DNA from: Aphelocoma coerulescens
Lineage: Eukaryota > Chordata > Aves > Passeriformes > Corvidae
Reading direction: 5' to 3'
Length of the DNA stretch: 64,000 nt
Assembly: GCF_041296385.1 (NCBI RefSeq)
Contig: NW_027184085.1
Span: 59,430,109 to 59,494,108 of the forward strand
Shown here: positions 59,640 through 64,000 of the stretch, piece by piece
Numbering within the stretch: the first letter of the stretch is position 1
Layout: every line of letters begins with the position of its first letter
Made by a program: the position numbers and the translations under genes
The notes under the pieces: model-generated
Told to the model about the DNA's origin: nothing
Seen by the model: only the letters and a program-made list of their open reading frames with translations
Databases searched by the model: none

Positions 59640-60720
59640 TGCCAGCACCATCCTTCAGCTTTAATAGCTCTTCTCTTCCCTGGTATTTTTTTGAGAGGGC
59701 AATTATACCCTGTTTTCTTCCCTTGTGTGGCGAGGCTAAACAAGCCAAGTGCCTTTACTCTCCTTGTGCAAGATAGGTTCGTCATTCCTCTGATTATCTT
59801 AGTAGCACTAATTGCCTATTTCTGTACCCTGAATTCATCTTTCTTGCGTGTGTGTGACCATGCAAGAGCTCATCAAGAGCTTTATTCAGACGGATTTATA
59901 ACTTCCCTGTCTTGAGTGGGGATACCTCACCTGATACATTTATTCTCATGACAACTGCAACATTTGAGGGTCACAGTCATCCTGTGATTGATTAAAACAC
60001 TAAATCTTTCTTTTTCTCTGTCACTTTCAGTTGATGAGTTCTCTGTTTATATTAGTGGATCTTGCCAAATGCATGAGAGGGCACTTTGCATGATTGAATT
60101 TTGTCTCTTCTCAGTTAGTTTCCTTGACCAGGTCATTTAGTTCTTCCTGTTTGTTATTCTGATTCTCCTGTGTATTGGTGAAGCCTCCCAAATTTGCACT
60201 ATCAGTAAATTTAATTATTACATTCTCATTTCTTGTTTCCAAATCATTGCTGTCTAAGATCAGTCTGTCAAGCCTTTGAGAACTCCACCAGTAGCTTCAT
60301 CCAGTCCTGTTAGTAGTGTCTCTTACCATTTCCTTTTGTCTTCCTTTCTAATGACTCCTGTAGTAATGACCATTTCCATTATCTTAACCTGGCTATGAGC
60401 TACCATTCTATGATATGTTTTCTTGAAATCAGGTTAGGGAAGTCCATCATTCACCATTTGTTCAAAAAATACATGTTGTCAAAGGGACTGTTTAACATGA
60501 TTAAAACCATCTTTGGTAATTCTTTTTTTTTATGATTTTTGCCAATGTATTCAATGCAACCTATATGTGTTATTCTTCTAAAATTTGTTCACAAGGTTTC
60601 TGTTGGACAGATTGTATCGTGTTTGTTCTTGAATATCCTTTCTTGACATGGGCCATCTTAAGTGTTCTGCAGTCAAACAGTATCACTTCAGATCGATCAT
60701 AAACTCTTTCTACTGGACCT
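59640..60720 (-). mobile_element. Ancient CR1 LINE copy, about 1.1 kb
   Basis: On the minus strand this follows the order of an old amniote CR1 consensus as I remember it. Plus-strand landmarks are GGCTAAACAAGCCAAGTGCC (59732), CATTCCTCTGATTATCTTAG (59783), a GGTCACAGTCATCCTGTGAT block (59969), ATGAGAGGGCACTTTGCATG (60072), ACTATCAGTAAATTTAATTA (60199), GAGAACTCCACCAGTAGC (60279), TTTCTTGAAATCAGG (60419) and a TTAAAACCATCTTTGG stretch (60500). Many substitutions and indels have removed every long frame. It is far more diverged than the avian CR1 tails elsewhere in the window. The 5' limit near 60720 is approximate. Reverse-transcriptase coding sequence once lay in the upper half. Confidence 0.85.
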
Positions 60721-61776
60721 AGCGCTATATATCAGACTGTATATATTCCAGAGACTTCACCTGCTACCTTGGTCTCTGTTCTGGCTTTCTACAGGTGGAC
60801 ATGGAAATTTCCAACTCTAAATATAATTCTGCTGGCAGTTTTGCATCATCCTTCTTATTGGAAAAGGAAGAAAAGGTCGCATCATGCTTGTTTCACATCT
60901 GAATCCCTTCTACTCTGTATCCTGGCCCCTGAATATTTTTCCTGTCCTTTCTTCTGTTTCTGGAACAAGAAAATCTCCTTCTCTACTGCATGTATATTTT
61001 TGATTTTCCTTAGCAAGGCTTAATATGATTTGATTTTTTTGGCTATTCTGGCTTTATCATATACCCCCTGCTCTCCAAAAGATAGCTGACAGTGGTTTTT
61101 TTTAACAATCAACCATCTGTTCTATTTCTTGAAGCTTTTTGTTTGTTTTCAGCATCTTTTACTGATATGAAGAAATATTCTTTGTCAGTAGAATATCAGA
61201 TAATCTTTTTTAAACCTAAGAGAACTTTCCTAAGGCATCTTCTTTATAAATTGCAATCCTACAACTATAAAAAGGCTCTCAAGAACAGAAGAGGCCTGAG
61301 GTTTATATAAAACAGGTTCTGTTCCCTTCAGTGAAACTAGAAGTGATTGGGATGCTTTAAGTGTGCTAAAAGAAATAAAAAACCCAGAGAAGGGGAGGGG
61401 AAGGTGGAAAATTAAAGACCTGGGTGTTAGCTGGGATTTTTTTACTCAGTTGACTAGTTGGGATGGAAAATATTTAACACAGCCATTATCACTATATCCA
61501 CATGTCTCTAAACAAAAGACTGTGTTTTCCCTTACTTTTTTCTTTGTCCCATCTTGCTTTTCTATCATGTTCAGGTGTCCCTGCTAGATATTTTTATGAC
61601 ACTGAATGAGGTTTTCTAATGTGGTAGTTATGTTCTGACAGCAGAGAGACTGGGACAAATGGCAGGTAAAGCAAGAATTACCCCAGTTTCTGGGGCAAGG
61701 GACAAGAAGCAAGACACTAGCGGAAAGAAATATATTATAAGCCTGTGAGTGAAGACTGGGAGGTGAAATGCATGGA
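60721..61776. other. Non-coding stretch
   Basis: AT-rich sequence. The first few hundred bases may be further decayed CR1. No gene recognised. Confidence 0.35.
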
Positions 61777-61852
61777 GGGATGGATGGGTGGATGGATGGA
61801 TGGATGGATGGATGGATGGATGGATGGATGGATGGATGGATGGATGGATGGA
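61777..61852. repeat. GGAT microsatellite
   Basis: About 19 copies of GGAT, nearly perfect, with one GGGT variant near the start. It produces a spurious Met-Asp-Gly-Trp reading frame. Confidence 0.97.
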
Positions 61853-62354
61853 AAGAAAATAATCACAGTGAATGTCTGGAAAGAAAACACCTGCTATTCT
61901 TAATATTTTCCTCTGTTTACAAAGAAATTCTTATGAAACTGATTGAAATTAAGAAGACAATGAAAGGTAATTAATTTTTGTGTCTGTGCATGCATGTGTT
62001 TCATCATTTTATCCTCTGTCTTTACTTTCTCTGTTTTATTAGGACTGCTGTCTAGAAAATTCATATCACATCATCTGTTAGAGACAGGTGAATGAAGATG
62101 CAGTGAAACTCATGCTTCTGTGTGGCTCAAAAACCTGAGCCACACCTCAGGCATCATCAGTTTGGGTGCTTCACAGTGCGTCATGGCTCCACTGACACAG
62201 GTGGCAGCACAGCATCTCTTGGCTGAGCAGAAACCTCTGCAATGACAAGTAGAAATACAGCAGAAGAATGGCATTATAATACAATGAATTTATACACAGG
62301 TGAACATTTTAAAAAAAAAATTGTATCACTAAAGACTCACTGGGGGATGAGATG
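61853..62354. other. Non-coding stretch with overlapping hairpins
   Basis: Mostly unique. At 62120-62151 two mutually exclusive perfect stems overlap (see findings). No gene recognised. Confidence 0.4.
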
Positions 62355-63027
62355 CTAAGGAGCAGTACCACAGAAAGGGCCCTGGTCATGATGAGTTAAA
62401 CATGAGTCAGCAGTGCCCTGGCAGCCAGGAGGGCCACCCGTGTCCTGGGGGCATCAGGCACAGCATCACCAGCTGGGCAAGGGAGGGGATTGTCCCGCTC
62501 TGCTCTGCACTGGGGCAGCCTCACCTCGAGTGCTGGGGGCAGGTCTGGGTGCCACAATATGAAAAAGACATTGAGCTGTTAGAGAGTGTCCAAAGGAGGG
62601 CACGAGGATGGGCCTTGAGGGAAAATGATAAGAGCTGCAGGTGAAGTCACTTGGTCTTTTCAGCCTGGAGAGAAGGAGACTGAGGGGAGACTCAATGCAG
62701 TCTACAGGTTCTTTGTGAGGGGAAGCAAAGGGGCAATGATCTCTTTTGTCAGGTGACCAGTGACAGGACCCAAGGGAAAAGCATGAAACTGTATCAGGGG
62801 AGGTTTAGGCTGGATATTAGAAAAAGGTTCTTTCTCCAGAGGGTGTTTGGACACTGGAACAGGATCCCCAGAGAAGTAGTCCCAGCCCCAAGCCTGACAG
62901 AGCTCAAGAAGCATTTGAACAAAGCTCTCAGGCAGATGGTGTGACGCCTAGGGCAGTCCTGTGCAGAATTTCAATCATTCTACTGTGTCCTTTCCAACTC
63001 TGGATATTCTGTGATTCTATGATTTGT
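62355..63027 (+). mobile_element. CR1 LINE fragment, best preserved copy
   Basis: A 5'-truncated plus-strand CR1 of about 670 bp. It begins in the reverse-transcriptase C-terminus (AGGAGCAGTACCACAGAAAG, then a MSQQC-type reading) and continues through the peptide QYEKDIELLESVQRRA, the CAGCCTGGAGAGAAGGAGAC block, CAGGGGAGGTTTAGGCTGGA and the reading GRFRLDIRKRFFLQRVFGHW. It ends at CTTTCCAACTCTGGATATTC with the terminal GATTCTATGATT repeat. Small indels break the frame, so it is a dead copy. Of all the CR1 pieces here it looks least diverged. The pieces at 36035 and 51670 belong to the same or a close subfamily. Confidence 0.95.
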
Positions 63028-64000
63028 AACATAAATAAGGTAAGGTCCTTATCAACTGCTGAATCAGTGGTAAAATTTTATTAACTGTTGAAGTCAATTT
63101 CACCAAAGTCTTAACTTTTTAGTATTAGTTTATAGTTGTTTGTATTTCTCATTTTGCTTCCTACTGTTACAGCTCCAGGATAAGAGAAAGACCCTGTTTG
63201 CAAGAAACAGAGATTTTGTTCTTGAACCTTGCTTGCAACTGACAATGGAGAGGCAGATAATACGCATCTTCAGTTACAGACCAATGCACATGGTCCAAAA
63301 CTTTTAGTGATATTTCTATTCGGTCAAGAGAAGGAGATGATCCATATCTTCTCATCTTATTCTTATTTGCTATTCCTTGGTCTTCTGTGTGGAAGGATTT
63401 TAAAAGAGCTCTTCAAATTTTGTGTCACCATGTGATGGGTAATCTTAAACAAAATGTGATGCTTGTGTGAAAATACCATGGAGGAGGATGACTTTTTTAG
63501 TAGGACAAATATCTGAAGGAAATGTTGGATCTTGAAGCTAAATAAGTCAAAATACAGGAACTGCTAACTAATATGTATGGCAGCTGCAAAACATTCATGA
63601 GTATGCCAGGTTAAATGTACAGGGAGACTACATCCTTGCAGAAACTAGACTTTAGCCTCTAAACACTAAAATAAACATTCTGGAAAATATTTGCATCTGT
63701 TCACATTTTCTCTATATCCAGAAAATGGTTTGGGTATGTTTAATAGTTAGAAAGCTAATAAGTATTGAGAGTCATATTAATAGTTAATTAAAATTACATA
63801 AAGAGATAATGTGTTACATAAGCAACTTTGTTTACTGTGTTGTTCTAACTCTCAAAGCATTCCATGAGATACACACTTTTAAGAATTACTGCCTCCATTG
63901 TCCTGTACATCTGTAAAACAAGCACCAAAATAGTAATGGACACCTCAGTGAGCAACAGCTATGGTATTTATGTGAAGCATGGGTCCCATGACATTGTGTT
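63028..64000. other. Non-coding stretch at the window edge
   Basis: AT-rich unique sequence up to the end of the window. No feature recognised. Confidence 0.4.

Noticed and set aside
59613..59915. 100-codon plus-strand frame
   Set aside because: Lies antisense within the ancient CR1 copy.
61768..61974. Met-Asp-Gly-Trp repeat protein
   Set aside because: Translation of the GGAT microsatellite.
1..64000. tRNA, rRNA, CRISPR arrays or prokaryotic-type operons
   Set aside because: No B-box-like tRNA signature, spaced identical repeats or clustered long frames were seen, and the sequence is clearly vertebrate non-coding DNA.

Overview
The window looks like nuclear DNA of a bird, quite possibly a passerine (inference). 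It is AT-rich and has no long open frames with protein-family signatures. Its interspersed repeats are almost all CR1 LINE fragments plus solo LTRs of avian-type endogenous retroviruses. I see no tRNA, rRNA, CRISPR, operon or intact mobile-element gene. Family names rest on recognising the sequences from memory, since no database could be searched.

Layout: 1-3.9 kb is unique AT-rich DNA with one exon-like segment at its left edge (122-303) and a G/T-rich tract. 3.9-5.7 kb is a repeat cluster: a minus-strand solo LTR with a perfect 5-bp target duplication, abutting the 3' end of one minus-strand CR1 and followed by a second. 5.7-22.4 kb is mostly unique sequence with G/T-rich tracts, an AT-rich duplication and a GC-rich island near 16.4 kb. 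22.4-31 kb holds three CR1 pieces. 32.2-32.6 kb is a CpG-rich solo LTR in plus orientation. 36-38 kb has a CR1 tail, an exon-like segment (36334-36524) and a minus-strand solo LTR. 40.5-44.8 kb has two CR1 copies and a minus-strand exon-like segment (42812-43002). 44.8-53.2 kb is mostly unique, with a 17-bp triplicate and a small CR1 piece. 53.2-55.3 kb has a 50-bp duplicated unit, a short solo LTR and a long AAGGGG repeat. 58.2-58.7 kb contains two splice-bounded segments. 59.6-60.7 kb is a very old CR1 copy. A GGAT microsatellite and a better preserved CR1 close the window.

No functional gene can be demonstrated. The best candidates for anything genic are four short open segments bounded by plausible splice signals. 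Three are on the plus strand and one on the minus strand, and none could be assigned to a protein family. The window is best read as intergenic or intronic DNA whose recognisable content is mobile-element decay. I found no convincing new biological system. The items most worth checking are the exon-like segments, the AAGGGG array and the LTRs as possible promoters.
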